Assembly (NCBI RefSeq): GCF_014851685.1
Contig: NZ_JACVAC010000019.1
Span: 1 to 64,000, forward strand
DNA: 64,000 nucleotides
Origin: Pseudomonas sp. PDM05
Lineage (GTDB): Bacteria > Pseudomonadota > Gammaproteobacteria > Pseudomonadales > Pseudomonadaceae
Direction of reading: 5' to 3'
Shown here: piece after piece, positions 15,148 through 23,405 of the stretch
How the letters are laid out: each line of letters starts with the position of its first letter
Numbering within the stretch: the first letter of the stretch is position 1
The notes under the pieces: generated by a model
The model's database searches: none
Told to the model about the DNA's origin: nothing
The model's input: only the letters and a program-made list of their open reading frames with translations
Made by a program: the position numbers and the translations under genes

Positions 15148-16316
15148 TGAAAACCCTACCGCCCGTGCACCGCATTGCCTTGCTGTTCAACGGCAGCAAA
15201 ATCTACGACCGCGGCATCATCGCCGGCATCGGCAATTACCTGAGCAGCACCCGCGCCTCCTGGGACTTGTTCCTTGAAGAGGACTTTCTGTGCCGCCTCA
15301 AGGGCATCGAACGCTGGCAGGGCGATGGGATCATTGCCGACTTCGACGATCCGCTGATTGGCGAGGCGCTGGCCGGGAGCCGACTGCCGGTGGTGGCGGT
15401 GGGTGGTTCCTATGAGGATGCGCGGGCGTATCCGAAGGGCATTCCCTACGTGGCCACTGATAACCACGGCTTGATGAAGCTGGCCTATGAGCACTTGATC
15501 GAAGCGGGCCTGACGCGCTTTGCCTGTTTCAGCCTGCCCGAGGCCAAGGCCAATCGCTGGGCTCAGGAGCGGGAAAAAGCCTTTCGCCGCCTGATGCAGC
15601 GCGACGGCCTGGCCGTCGAGATCTATCGCGGCCTGGGCACCAGCGCACCGCTGTGGGACAGCGCCGTAGAGCAGCAGATCGCCTGGCTGCAGGGCTTGCC
15701 CAAACCCATCGGCATCATCGCCGTCACCGATGCCCGTGCGCGGCAGTTGTTGCAAGCCTGTCTGACCGCCGGGATTGCCGTGCCGGAGGAGGTCGCGCTG
15801 ATCGGCATCGACAACGACCCACTGACCCGCACGCTCACGCGGGTGCCGCTGAGTTCGGTGATCCAGGGCACCGAAACCATGGGCCGCACGGCGGCGGCGC
15901 TGTTGCACCAGATGCTGCATGGCAAGCCGTGCAAGGCCGAGCAGATCCTGGTGCCGCCGGAGGCGATCAATGTGCAAGCCTCCAGCCTGCATCAACCCTT
16001 GGGCAACCCGTATGTGATGCAGGCGCTGCTGTTTATCCGCCAGTACGCCTGCCAGGGCATCAAGACCGCCCAGGTGGCAGCGTATGTGGGGGTATCGCGT
16101 TCATCCCTCGAGGCGCACTTTCGCCGCGAACGCGGGTGCAGCGTGCATGACGAGATCCTGCGCTTCAAGCTCGCGGCGGCCGCCAAAGGCCTGGAAAACC
16201 GTGGCCTGGCGATTGCCGACATTGCGCAGCGTTGCGGCTTCAAGTCGGCCCAGTACCTGCACACGGTCTTTCGTCGTGAGTTTGGTTGCACGCCAGGAGA
16301 GTATCGCCAGGGTTAA
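15147..16316 (+). CDS. xylR: xylose operon activator XylR
   Basis: A 389-residue regulator with an N-terminal LacI/periplasmic-binding-like sensor (about 5-270, 'IALLFNGSKIYDRGIIAGIG') and a C-terminal AraC double HTH (about 285-388, 'QVAAYVGVSRSSLEAHFRRE', 'IADIAQRCGFKSAQYLHTVF'). This architecture and the divergence from xylA identify XylR, which binds D-xylose and activates transport and isomerase genes. Its 3' end overlaps the convergent luxR-type gene by four bases. Confidence 0.92.
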   Translation: MKTLPPVHRIALLFNGSKIYDRGIIAGIGNYLSSTRASWDLFLEEDFLCRLKGIERWQGDGIIADFDDPLIGEALAGSRLPVVAVGGSYEDARAYPKGIPYVATDNHGLMKLAYEHLIEAGLTRFACFSLPEAKANRWAQEREKAFRRLMQRDGLAVEIYRGLGTSAPLWDSAVEQQIAWLQGLPKPIGIIAVTDARARQLLQACLTAGIAVPEEVALIGIDNDPLTRTLTRVPLSSVIQGTETMGRTAAALLHQMLHGKPCKAEQILVPPEAINVQASSLHQPLGNPYVMQALLFIRQYACQGIKTAQVAAYVGVSRSSLEAHFRRERGCSVHDEILRFKLAAAAKGLENRGLAIADIAQRCGFKSAQYLHTVFRREFGCTPGEYRQG

Positions 16317-17029
16317 AAAAGCAGCCCCAGCAGGGCCGCCTTGACGGCCGCCTCGGCCTTGTTGCTGGCCTGGAGTTTGCGCATGGCGTTGACCAGATGA
16401 AACTTCACCGTGCGGATGTCGATGGTCAGGATCATGCTGATCTCGAAATAGGTCTTGCCCAGTGCCGTCCAGCGCAAGGTTTCTTTCTCGCGCACGGTCA
16501 GGGGCCGGTCGATTTCAGGCAGGTATTTGTCAGAGAAAAAGCGTGTCATGGACTCGTGCGCCAACTGCGTCAGCCAGATCAGCTTGTTTTCGACGCTCTC
16601 CAACTCCAGCGCAGAAATATATTCACTGGAGCGTGAAACCGAGAGCAGGCCAATCGCGTTGGGCCCCCGCTGGGAAGACAGGCACCAGCCATGGTTCAGC
16701 TGGTAGTGCCGCGCTTCCTCCCAGAAGGCCAATTGTTTGTGCTGTTGCGCGGCGGACCAATGCAGGGGGATGGAGCGGGTCAGGCCATGTTCGACGGTAG
16801 GGTCCTGGACGAAGTAGTTCTCGCTGACGTACTTGCTTTCCCAGGCGCTCGGGTAGTTCGACAGCAGGACATAGTGCGGTGCGCCCAGCGGCAGCGGAAT
16901 TCTTAGACCGTAGGAGCAGAATTCAAAGCCCAAGCCGGACGTAATGGCATGCAATTTATTGAATAGTTCATGTTCGGTCGTGCAGCCCGACACTGCCTCG
17001 ACTAACGTTTCGCGCCAGTCATTCACCAA
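16313..17029 (-). CDS. LuxR-type quorum-sensing regulator
   Basis: A 238-residue LuxR homologue. The autoinducer-binding domain (about 15-165) keeps the ligand-pocket residues W63, Y67, D76, P77 and W91, which match TraR W57, Y61, D70, P71 and W85 with a constant offset. The C-terminal GerE HTH (about 172-232, 'LTVREKETLRWTALGKTYFE') keeps its Glu, Leu and Gly. The start is TTG 17029 or GTG 17026 behind AAGGAAC; no ATG is suitable. It is divergent from the luxI gene at 17202 and probably acts at the lux box at 17125. The pair resembles MupR/MupI and PpuR-type systems, but I cannot assign an orthologue. Confidence 0.88.
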   Translation of the reverse strand: MVNDWRETLVEAVSGCTTEHELFNKLHAITSGLGFEFCSYGLRIPLPLGAPHYVLLSNYPSAWESKYVSENYFVQDPTVEHGLTRSIPLHWSAAQQHKQLAFWEEARHYQLNHGWCLSSQRGPNAIGLLSVSRSSEYISALELESVENKLIWLTQLAHESMTRFFSDKYLPEIDRPLTVREKETLRWTALGKTYFEISMILTIDIRTVKFHLVNAMRKLQASNKAEAAVKAALLGLLF

Positions 17030-17124
17030 GAGTTCCTTCCATGCTCGACGCCCGTCTTAGCTGGGCGGAGTCGAATTATACAGGCTGTTCCAGGCGGCGG
17101 ATGCATAGTTTCTGGGGGTAGTCC

Positions 17125-17144
17125 ACCTGCCCATTCGGGCAGCT
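17125..17144. promoter_or_regulatory. lux box upstream of luxI
   Basis: ACCTGCCCATTCGGGCAGCT is a 20-base dyad with perfect CTGCCC/GGGCAG arms around ATTC. This is the classical lux-box layout. It ends 57 bases before the luxI ATG, where an activator overlapping the -35 region would sit. Confidence 0.8.
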
Positions 17145-17201
17145 ACTCACAAAATCAACGGTTTGCTGTACTCGGCCAATAATATTGGTTGGGTGGTTGG
17201 C

Positions 17202-17786
17202 ATGCTTACGGCAGTAACAGGGACAGTGGGTGAACTATTGCCAGGCATGGCGAGTGCCCTGGCAAAGTATCGGTATGAGGTATTTGTCAAAGCCCTGGGC
17301 TGGCCCTTGCCGTGCGAAGAGGGGCGTGAGCTGGATGCGTTTGATCGCCCGGATACCGTCTACGTTCTGGCCTGTGACCGTGATCGCGAGATCTTCGGTT
17401 GCGCCCGCCTGCTGCCCACCAATGGCCCGTACTTGCTGGGCGAAGTGTTCCCGCACCTGATGGGGGAAAGCCCGCCGCCGTTCTCGGCGGATATTTGGGA
17501 GCTGTCACGCTTTGCCATCAGCCAGCCCAAGGGGCAGGTGTTGAGCGCCGAGCAATCGTGGCAGAACACGGTAAAACTGGTTCGCGAAGTGATTGATGTG
17601 GCGCGCTCCAAGGGCGCTTTTCGCCTGATTGCGTTCAGCGCAGTGGGCAACGAGCGCCTGCTCAAGCGGATGGGCGTTACCACGCGCCGGATCTCGGCGC
17701 CGCACCTGATCGACAACCAACGCATCGTGCCATTCTGGATCGACATCGACGACACCACCACCCGCGCCTTGTGCCTCGCGGCCTGA
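17202..17786 (+). CDS. acyl-homoserine-lactone synthase (LuxI family)
   Basis: A 194-residue autoinducer synthase. The LuxI invariants are present at R24, F28, W34, D45, D48, R69, E100 and R103. It would join S-adenosylmethionine to an acyl-ACP to make an acyl-homoserine lactone. The residue corresponding to LasI/EsaI Thr (preference for 3-oxo acyl chains) was not assigned with confidence, so chain type is open. The ATG at 17202 is preferred over an upstream TTG because it follows the lux box at usual distance. It is followed 12 bases later by an acyltransferase gene, suggesting one transcript. Confidence 0.9.
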   Translation: MLTAVTGTVGELLPGMASALAKYRYEVFVKALGWPLPCEEGRELDAFDRPDTVYVLACDRDREIFGCARLLPTNGPYLLGEVFPHLMGESPPPFSADIWELSRFAISQPKGQVLSAEQSWQNTVKLVREVIDVARSKGAFRLIAFSAVGNERLLKRMGVTTRRISAPHLIDNQRIVPFWIDIDDTTTRALCLAA

Positions 17787-17798
17787 AGCGGGTTATTT

Positions 17799-18497
17799 AT
17801 GATTGCGTTGGCCAGAGCCTTGTTGGTGCTGTTGTTGATCGTGTCGAGCTTTCCGTTTTTATGCCTCTACATGCTGATCAACCCGTCGAAGAACCGAAAC
17901 CTGTACGTGGCCTGCCGAGTCTACGCGCTGATCAATCGCATCTGCGCGGTGCGTGTCGAGGTGCACGGCTTTGACCGCGTGCCCACCACCCAACCCTATA
18001 TTTATGTGGCCAACCACCAATGCAACCATGACGCGCTGATCGTGGCGCAAGCGCTCAACCCCGGTACGGTGATTGTGGCCAAACACTCACTCAAATGGTT
18101 GCCGCTGCTAGGGCAGTTGTATTGGTTGACCGGCAGCCTGTTCATCGATCGAAGCAGCCCACGGGCGTCTATCGAGGGGTTGCGCAAGCTCGCCAGGCGG
18201 GTGGTGGCCGACAACACGTCGCTGTGGATCTTCCCGGAAGGCACGCGCACCCATGGCGAAAAGATGCTCGCGTTCAAGAGCGGTGCCTTTCGGCTGGCCA
18301 AGGAGATGGGGGTGGGGATCGTTCCGGTGACGATCAGCCCGGCGGTGAACCATATCGCTTACAACGCCTTGCGCAGGACGCAGGTCAGCATCGTCGCCCA
18401 TCCGCCCATCGAGGCGGATGAGGTCGCGGCGATGAGCGCCAAGCAACTGGCGAACTACGCACGCGAGATTATCAACAACGCGCTGCCGGTGGCTTAG
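17799..18497 (+). CDS. 1-acylglycerol-3-phosphate acyltransferase-like protein (PlsC family)
   Basis: A 232-residue membrane acyltransferase. An N-terminal hydrophobic anchor (about 3-28) is followed by the catalytic 'NHQCNHD' (NHX4D, near residue 73), 'FIDRSSP', 'FPEGTRTHGE' and 'VGIVPVTIS', the four PlsC blocks. The family acylates lysophosphatidic acid or related acceptors with acyl-ACP/CoA. The gene lies 12 bases behind luxI and probably shares its lux-box promoter. HdtS of P. fluorescens F113 is a member of this family reported to affect homoserine-lactone production, but this protein cannot be called HdtS from sequence reading alone. Its end overlaps convergent oprB by four bases. Confidence 0.85.
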   Translation: MIALARALLVLLLIVSSFPFLCLYMLINPSKNRNLYVACRVYALINRICAVRVEVHGFDRVPTTQPYIYVANHQCNHDALIVAQALNPGTVIVAKHSLKWLPLLGQLYWLTGSLFIDRSSPRASIEGLRKLARRVVADNTSLWIFPEGTRTHGEKMLAFKSGAFRLAKEMGVGIVPVTISPAVNHIAYNALRRTQVSIVAHPPIEADEVAAMSAKQLANYAREIINNALPVA

Positions 18498-19759
18498 AAG
18501 GTCGCCTTGACCTGCAAACCCAGGACCAACGCGTCGTCGATCTTGTCCCCGGAAAACGCCCCCGGTTCGATGATGTATTGCACATCCGGACGCAAGGTCA
18601 GCCACGGCGTGGCCTGGTAGCCGTAGCTTAGTTCGATCAACTGCTCGGCGTTGTTCAGGTTGGGGTAATCGGTACCGGCGTTGAACGCCGCCAGTTCCTG
18701 CACCTCACGGCTGCGCGGGTTCGGCACGGCACGCCCGTAGCCGAGGGCGAGGGTGTCACGCGGGCGGCCTTCGAACGGTTTGTACAACACCATGCCCGCG
18801 CCATACCACTTGCTGAACGGTGAGGCCGCTTCACTGGCCGCCGAGTATTGGCCAAAGGCATGCAGCACGCGACCGGCGGATGTATCCGAGGCCCACACGG
18901 CCTGGTCGATCAGCAGGTAGTGCCCGCTGCGCCCACTCACATCCTTGGTGCTGCCGATGCGTTTGACGTCGGAGCTGTCGTAGTAATAACCCACCTTGTA
19001 TTCGCCCGGCAGGGTGCCCGCGTGCTTGTAGATCAGCTCGATGGGCACCACGGTGCCGGTGGTGTGCTTGGGGGTCAGATGCCAGGCGCGGCTGGAGTTG
19101 CCGTTGCTTTGCGGGTCGACGTTGAATGCCGCCACGCGCAGTTGCCAGTTTGGCGAGAGGTCGTATTTGACCCGTGCACCGAGGCGCGCATTCGGGTAGT
19201 TGGTCCAGCCGCTGCCGCCGGACATGTTCAGCGGGTGCCCGCAGAAACCGGCGTTCATGAAGTTGCACAGAATGCCGCTGTCGAGGCCGCCGAGGTCGTT
19301 GCCCATGGCCATGTAGCCGAGCTTGACGTTCAGCTCCGGGGTGAACAGCGTGCGCTCATAGCTCAACTCGGTGAGGCGCGTGTAGAGGCCGCCGTAGTTT
19401 TCCTGGATCGGCAGGCGGTTGCCCACCAGGTCTTCGGAGGCGCTGTTGCCGCGTCGGTCGTTGATGGTCAGCTGGATGCGGTCGCCGTTGTTGAAACCGT
19501 AGAGCTTGCCCAGGTCGAACTGCACGCCGAGCTTGAGGTTCTGCGAGTAGCGCGCCGAGCGGTGCATACCGCCGTGGGCGTTGTAGGCGGTCTCGCCGCT
19601 GTAGTCGCCGGTGAAGCGGATGCCTTGTGCGTCGAGCTCGCGACGCAGGCCGCCCCAGTCGCCGGTCAGGGTGCTGTCATCGGCTTGTACGGGCAAGGCG
19701 GCGCCCAGGGCCAGGCCGAGCAGCAGGCGCCCCAGGGACGTGTGAGAAGTGAGGGTCAT
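18494..19759 (-). CDS. oprB: carbohydrate-selective porin OprB
   Basis: A 421-residue outer-membrane porin with signal peptide ('LLLGLALGAALPVQADD') and a C-terminal beta-strand ending in Phe ('VLGLQVKATF'). 'LTGDWGGLRRELDAQGIRF' is the hallmark N-terminal motif of OprB. It lets glucose and other sugars into the periplasm. It lies 56 bases downstream of gcd, the usual pairing, so glucose enters and is oxidised in the periplasm. The start at 19759 is chosen to place the signal peptide at the N-terminus. Confidence 0.9.
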   Translation of the reverse strand: MTLTSHTSLGRLLLGLALGAALPVQADDSTLTGDWGGLRRELDAQGIRFTGDYSGETAYNAHGGMHRSARYSQNLKLGVQFDLGKLYGFNNGDRIQLTINDRRGNSASEDLVGNRLPIQENYGGLYTRLTELSYERTLFTPELNVKLGYMAMGNDLGGLDSGILCNFMNAGFCGHPLNMSGGSGWTNYPNARLGARVKYDLSPNWQLRVAAFNVDPQSNGNSSRAWHLTPKHTTGTVVPIELIYKHAGTLPGEYKVGYYYDSSDVKRIGSTKDVSGRSGHYLLIDQAVWASDTSAGRVLHAFGQYSAASEAASPFSKWYGAGMVLYKPFEGRPRDTLALGYGRAVPNPRSREVQELAAFNAGTDYPNLNNAEQLIELSYGYQATPWLTLRPDVQYIIEPGAFSGDKIDDALVLGLQVKATF

Positions 19760-19815
19760 GCGGGTTCTTCCAGACAGAAAGCGCGGTGCAGAGGGCACCG
19801 CGCTTGATCGAGGGG

Positions 19816-22224
19816 TTAAGGCAGGGCGTAGGCGATCACGTAGTCGCCACGGTCAGTGGACTGGCGTGCACCGCCGGCGGTGATCACCACGTATTGCTTG
19901 CCGGTTTTCGGCGAGACGTAGGTCATCGGGCCGCCTTGGCTGCCGACGGGTAGGCGGGCTTTCCAGATTTCATCACCGTTGGCGCTGTTGAAGGCGCGCA
20001 GGTAGAAGTCCTGGGTGCCGGCGATAAAGATCAGGCCGCCTTGGGTCGACAGCGTGCCGCCGAGGGTCGGCAGGCCGATCTTGATCGGCAAGTGCATGCG
20101 GATGCCCAGGGGGCCGGTGTCTTCAACGGTGCCCACCGGCACTTGCCACGCGACCTTCTGGGTCTTCATGTCGATCGCGGTCAAGGTGCCGAACGGCGGC
20201 GCCTGGCACGGAATACCGGCCACCGACAGGAAGCGGTTTTTGTTCACGGCATACGGCGTGCCCTTGAGGGGCACGGCGCCCATGCCGGTGTTCAGCGCTT
20301 CGCCGCCGGACGCGGCCTGGGCCTTATTCTGCGACGGTATCATCTGGATCCACAGGCCCAGGCGCATGTCATTGACGAAGATAAAACCGTGCACTGGGTC
20401 GGTGGAAATGCTGCCCCAGTTCATGCCGCCCAGGGAGCCCGGGAAACTCAGGGATTTATCGGTGCCCGGCGCGGTGTACAGGCCGTCGTAGCGCATGCCC
20501 TTGAAGTCGATGCGGCACAGCAGTTGGTCGAACGGGGTGGCCCCCCACATGTCCGACTCGGTCAGGGTTTGCGCGCCGATCTGTGGCATGCCCACAGATT
20601 TAGGCTGGGTCAGCGAGTAGGGTTCGTTGGGGATGTTGGCGGCCTTGACCGGTACTTCCTTAACCTCGGTCAGCGGCTTGCCGGTGGCGCGGTCGAGCAC
20701 GTAGATCTGCCCGGCCTTGGTGCCTATCACGACTGCAGGCACGGCTTTGTCGGTGCCGGGTGCAGTGAAGTCGATCAGGCTTGGCTGCATCGGCAGGTCG
20801 AAGTCCCACAGGTCATTGTGGACGGTCTGGTACACCCACTTTTCGGCGCCGGTGGAGGCGTCCAGCGCGAGGACCGACGCGCCGTATTTGTGGTTCAGCT
20901 GCGTGCGTTCAACCCCGTAGATGTCGGTGGACGAGCTGCCCATCGGCAAGAACAGGGTGTTCATCAGCGGGTCATAGGACATCGGCGCCCAGCTGTTTGG
21001 CGTGCTGCGCACGTAGGTGCTGCCCTCGGCCGGGGCTTGTTTGTCCTGTGGGTTGCCGGGGTCGAAGGCCCAGCGCATTTGCCCGGTGATCACGTCGAAG
21101 CCACGGATCACGCCGCCGGGCATGTCGGTCTGGACGTTGTCCGCCACGCGCCCGCCAACCACCACGGTGGTGCCAGCGATCAATGGCGCCGAGGACAGTT
21201 GGTAGTAGCTGTCCGGCACGTTGCCCAGGCCGGCTTTCAGATCCACTTGGCCGTGGTTGCCGAAGTCTTCGCAGAACTTGCCGGTGTCGGCGTCCACGGC
21301 GATCAGGCGCGCATCGATGGTGTTGGTCAGCAGGCGACGCTGGCACTGCGCACCGGCGGCGACACTGGCAGCAATGATCGGCGAGCTGTTTGGTTGGGTC
21401 GGCTGGGCAATCGGCGCGGTGGCGTCGAAGTAGGCCATGCCACGGCAACGCTGCCACACCGCCGACTTGGCGTTGACGTCGTTCTTCCACAGCTCTTTGC
21501 CGGTGTCGGCGTCGAGGGCGATCAGGTTGTTGTGGGGGGTGCAGATGAAGACTTTGTTGCCGATCTGCAAGGGCGTCAGTTGGTCTTCGGCGCCGTTGCC
21601 GTCGCTGAGGGCGACGTCACCTGTGTGGTAGGTCCACGCCACTTTGAGTTTGTTCACGGTGTCACGGTTGATCTGGTCCAGCGCGGCGAAACGGCTGCCG
21701 CCTTCGGTGTTGCCGTAGTGCGCCCAATCTTTCTGCGCATCGGCCGCCGCCACCGGGGTGATGCCCGGACCGGCACCCGTCGGCGCGACGCTGGGGTGGG
21801 CGACAAACATATTGCCCGCCGCCACCGCCACGCCGACCGCCAACACGGCGGTGACGCCATACGCGCCACGCGCCGGCTTGCCGGCCAGCAGCGGGTAAAC
21901 CAGTGCCACCACCATGCCGATGGCCGCGAACATGAACAGCCGCGAGAACAGCGGCCAGAACACCAGCCCCACATCCGCTACGGCCCAGATCGCCGTGCCG
22001 ACCAGGAACGCGGCGAACAGCCACGCGCCGGCTGGTTTCTGCCGCGCAATCAGCAGCCCAGAGACCGCCATGGCCAGGCCGCCGATCAGGAAATACCAGG
22101 AACCTCCAAGGCTGACCAGCCTGGCGCCGCCAACGGCCAGCGCCACGCCGAGCAGGGCGATGATGACGCCCAATCCCAGCAGGAGAAATCTAGAGGCGCC
22201 CGTGGCGCGTGATGCTTGTTTCAT
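19816..22224 (-). CDS. gcd: membrane-bound PQQ-dependent glucose dehydrogenase
   Basis: An 802-residue quinoprotein, matching the usual length near 800. Five membrane segments fill residues 10-145. An eight-bladed PQQ propeller follows with 'DWAHYGNTEGGSRFAALDQI', 'LTPLQIGNKVFICTPHNN' and 'HNDLWDFDLPMQPSLIDF'. It oxidises D-glucose to glucono-lactone in the periplasm and passes electrons to ubiquinone. The start at 22224 (MKQASRATG) is preferred. Transcribed together with oprB. Side activity on other aldoses such as xylose or galactose is known in this family. 22225-22489 is non-coding and holds only promoters. Confidence 0.94.
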   Translation of the reverse strand: MKQASRATGASRFLLLGLGVIIALLGVALAVGGARLVSLGGSWYFLIGGLAMAVSGLLIARQKPAGAWLFAAFLVGTAIWAVADVGLVFWPLFSRLFMFAAIGMVVALVYPLLAGKPARGAYGVTAVLAVGVAVAAGNMFVAHPSVAPTGAGPGITPVAAADAQKDWAHYGNTEGGSRFAALDQINRDTVNKLKVAWTYHTGDVALSDGNGAEDQLTPLQIGNKVFICTPHNNLIALDADTGKELWKNDVNAKSAVWQRCRGMAYFDATAPIAQPTQPNSSPIIAASVAAGAQCQRRLLTNTIDARLIAVDADTGKFCEDFGNHGQVDLKAGLGNVPDSYYQLSSAPLIAGTTVVVGGRVADNVQTDMPGGVIRGFDVITGQMRWAFDPGNPQDKQAPAEGSTYVRSTPNSWAPMSYDPLMNTLFLPMGSSSTDIYGVERTQLNHKYGASVLALDASTGAEKWVYQTVHNDLWDFDLPMQPSLIDFTAPGTDKAVPAVVIGTKAGQIYVLDRATGKPLTEVKEVPVKAANIPNEPYSLTQPKSVGMPQIGAQTLTESDMWGATPFDQLLCRIDFKGMRYDGLYTAPGTDKSLSFPGSLGGMNWGSISTDPVHGFIFVNDMRLGLWIQMIPSQNKAQAASGGEALNTGMGAVPLKGTPYAVNKNRFLSVAGIPCQAPPFGTLTAIDMKTQKVAWQVPVGTVEDTGPLGIRMHLPIKIGLPTLGGTLSTQGGLIFIAGTQDFYLRAFNSANGDEIWKARLPVGSQGGPMTYVSPKTGKQYVVITAGGARQSTDRGDYVIAYALP

Positions 22225-22489
22225 GTCGACAGCACTCAAGGTGAATGGCAAAGAGAGAATGTTAGCAAGATAAGTAACTGGTTAGTACATTCTTGCGATA
22301 AGACGTAAGTAGCAGGGGATGTGATGATTCAAGCAGGGAGCGCGGCGCTTTGCCGGAAAAGACGCGATGTTAAAAAATGTTAGATTGAAAAAATACTTCA
22401 CATAATCTGTTCATTGGTGGATGATCGATAGCAATTCCAACGCGGCTCGCCGGTGTGGCCTCAGCCGCCGTTTTCCCCTGGAGTACCCC

Positions 22490-23395
22490 ATGAATAATAA
22501 GAATGTTGGTGTTGTCGGTCTGGGCGCGATGGGCCTGGGCATTGCCCGCTCGCTGCTGCGCGCCGGCTTCAATGTGCATGCCTGTGACGTGCGTGACGCC
22601 GTCACCCGGCAGTTCGCAGGCGAAGGCGGGGTGGCCTGCACGTCTGCGGCGCAGATGGCCGAAGCCTGCGATGTGATCATCACGGTGGTGGTTAACGCCG
22701 AGCAGACCGAAACCGTGTTGTTCGGTGAAGGCGGGGCGGTGGCGGCACTGCGTCCTGGCAGCCTGCTGATCGGCTGCGCCACCGTGGCGCCGACCTATGC
22801 GGTTGACCTCGGCCAGCGCCTGGCGGAGCAGGGCCTGCTGTACCTCGATGCACCGATCTCCGGCGGTGCGGCCAAGGCTGCCGCCGGTGAAATGACCATG
22901 ATGACCTCCGGCCCGCACGCTGCTTACGCCAAGGCTGAGGCCGTGCTGGCCGGCATGGCGGGCAAGGTCTATCGCCTGGGCGATGTCCATGGCCTGGGCT
23001 CCAAAGTCAAAATCATCAACCAGTTGCTCGCCGGCGTGCACATCGCTGCGTCTGCCGAAGCCATGGCCCTGGGCCTGCGCGAAGGCGTCGACGCCGATGC
23101 CTTGTACGAAGTCATCACCCACAGCGCCGGCAACTCGTGGATGTTCGAAAACCGCGTGCCGCACATTCTGAAGGCGGACTACACGCCGCTGTCGGCGGTG
23201 GATATTTTCGTCAAGGACCTTGGCCTGGTGCTGGATACCGCCCGTGCGAGCAAATTCCCGCTGCCGCTGTCGGCCACCGCACATCAGATGTTCATGCAGG
23301 CCTCCAGTGCCGGTTTCGGCCGCGAGGACGACTCGGCGGTGATCAAGATTTTCCCCGGTATCGATCTGCCGACCGCCAAGCCCGACTCTGTTTAA
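22490..23395 (+). CDS. ltnD: L-threonate dehydrogenase (2-hydroxy-acid dehydrogenase family)
   Basis: A 301-residue NAD-dependent beta-hydroxyacid dehydrogenase. It has the Rossmann motif 'VGVVGLGAMGLGIARSLLRA', substrate loop 'DAPISGGAAKAAAGEMTMM' and catalytic Lys in 'GLGSKVKIINQLL'. In the threonate pathway LtnD oxidises L-threonate to 2-oxo-tetronate. It is the first gene of the otn operon and is followed 10 bases later by otnK. Codons 2-5 form a CA motif. D-threonate would use a different dehydrogenase, so L-threonate is the better call. Confidence 0.85.
   Translation: MNNKNVGVVGLGAMGLGIARSLLRAGFNVHACDVRDAVTRQFAGEGGVACTSAAQMAEACDVIITVVVNAEQTETVLFGEGGAVAALRPGSLLIGCATVAPTYAVDLGQRLAEQGLLYLDAPISGGAAKAAAGEMTMMTSGPHAAYAKAEAVLAGMAGKVYRLGDVHGLGSKVKIINQLLAGVHIAASAEAMALGLREGVDADALYEVITHSAGNSWMFENRVPHILKADYTPLSAVDIFVKDLGLVLDTARASKFPLPLSATAHQMFMQASSAGFGREDDSAVIKIFPGIDLPTAKPDSV
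22493..22503 (+). promoter_or_regulatory. CA motif inside ltnD start codons
   Basis: AATAATAAGAA directly follows the ATG and contains two AANAANAA matches, a position where Hfq/Crc would block initiation. Confidence 0.5.
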
Positions 23396-23405
23396 GGAAC
23401 GCGTC

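Noticed and set aside
16313..17786. Naming the quorum-sensing pair mupR/mupI or ppuR/ppuI
   Set aside because: Orthology cannot be settled without alignment, and no mupirocin or rsaL genes are nearby.
17799..18497. Calling the acyltransferase HdtS or an autoinducer synthase
   Set aside because: It has ordinary PlsC motifs. Family membership alone does not show homoserine-lactone synthesis.
20041..22212. 723-codon open frame on the plus strand
   Set aside because: Antisense shadow of gcd, with low-complexity composition typical of reverse-frame reading.
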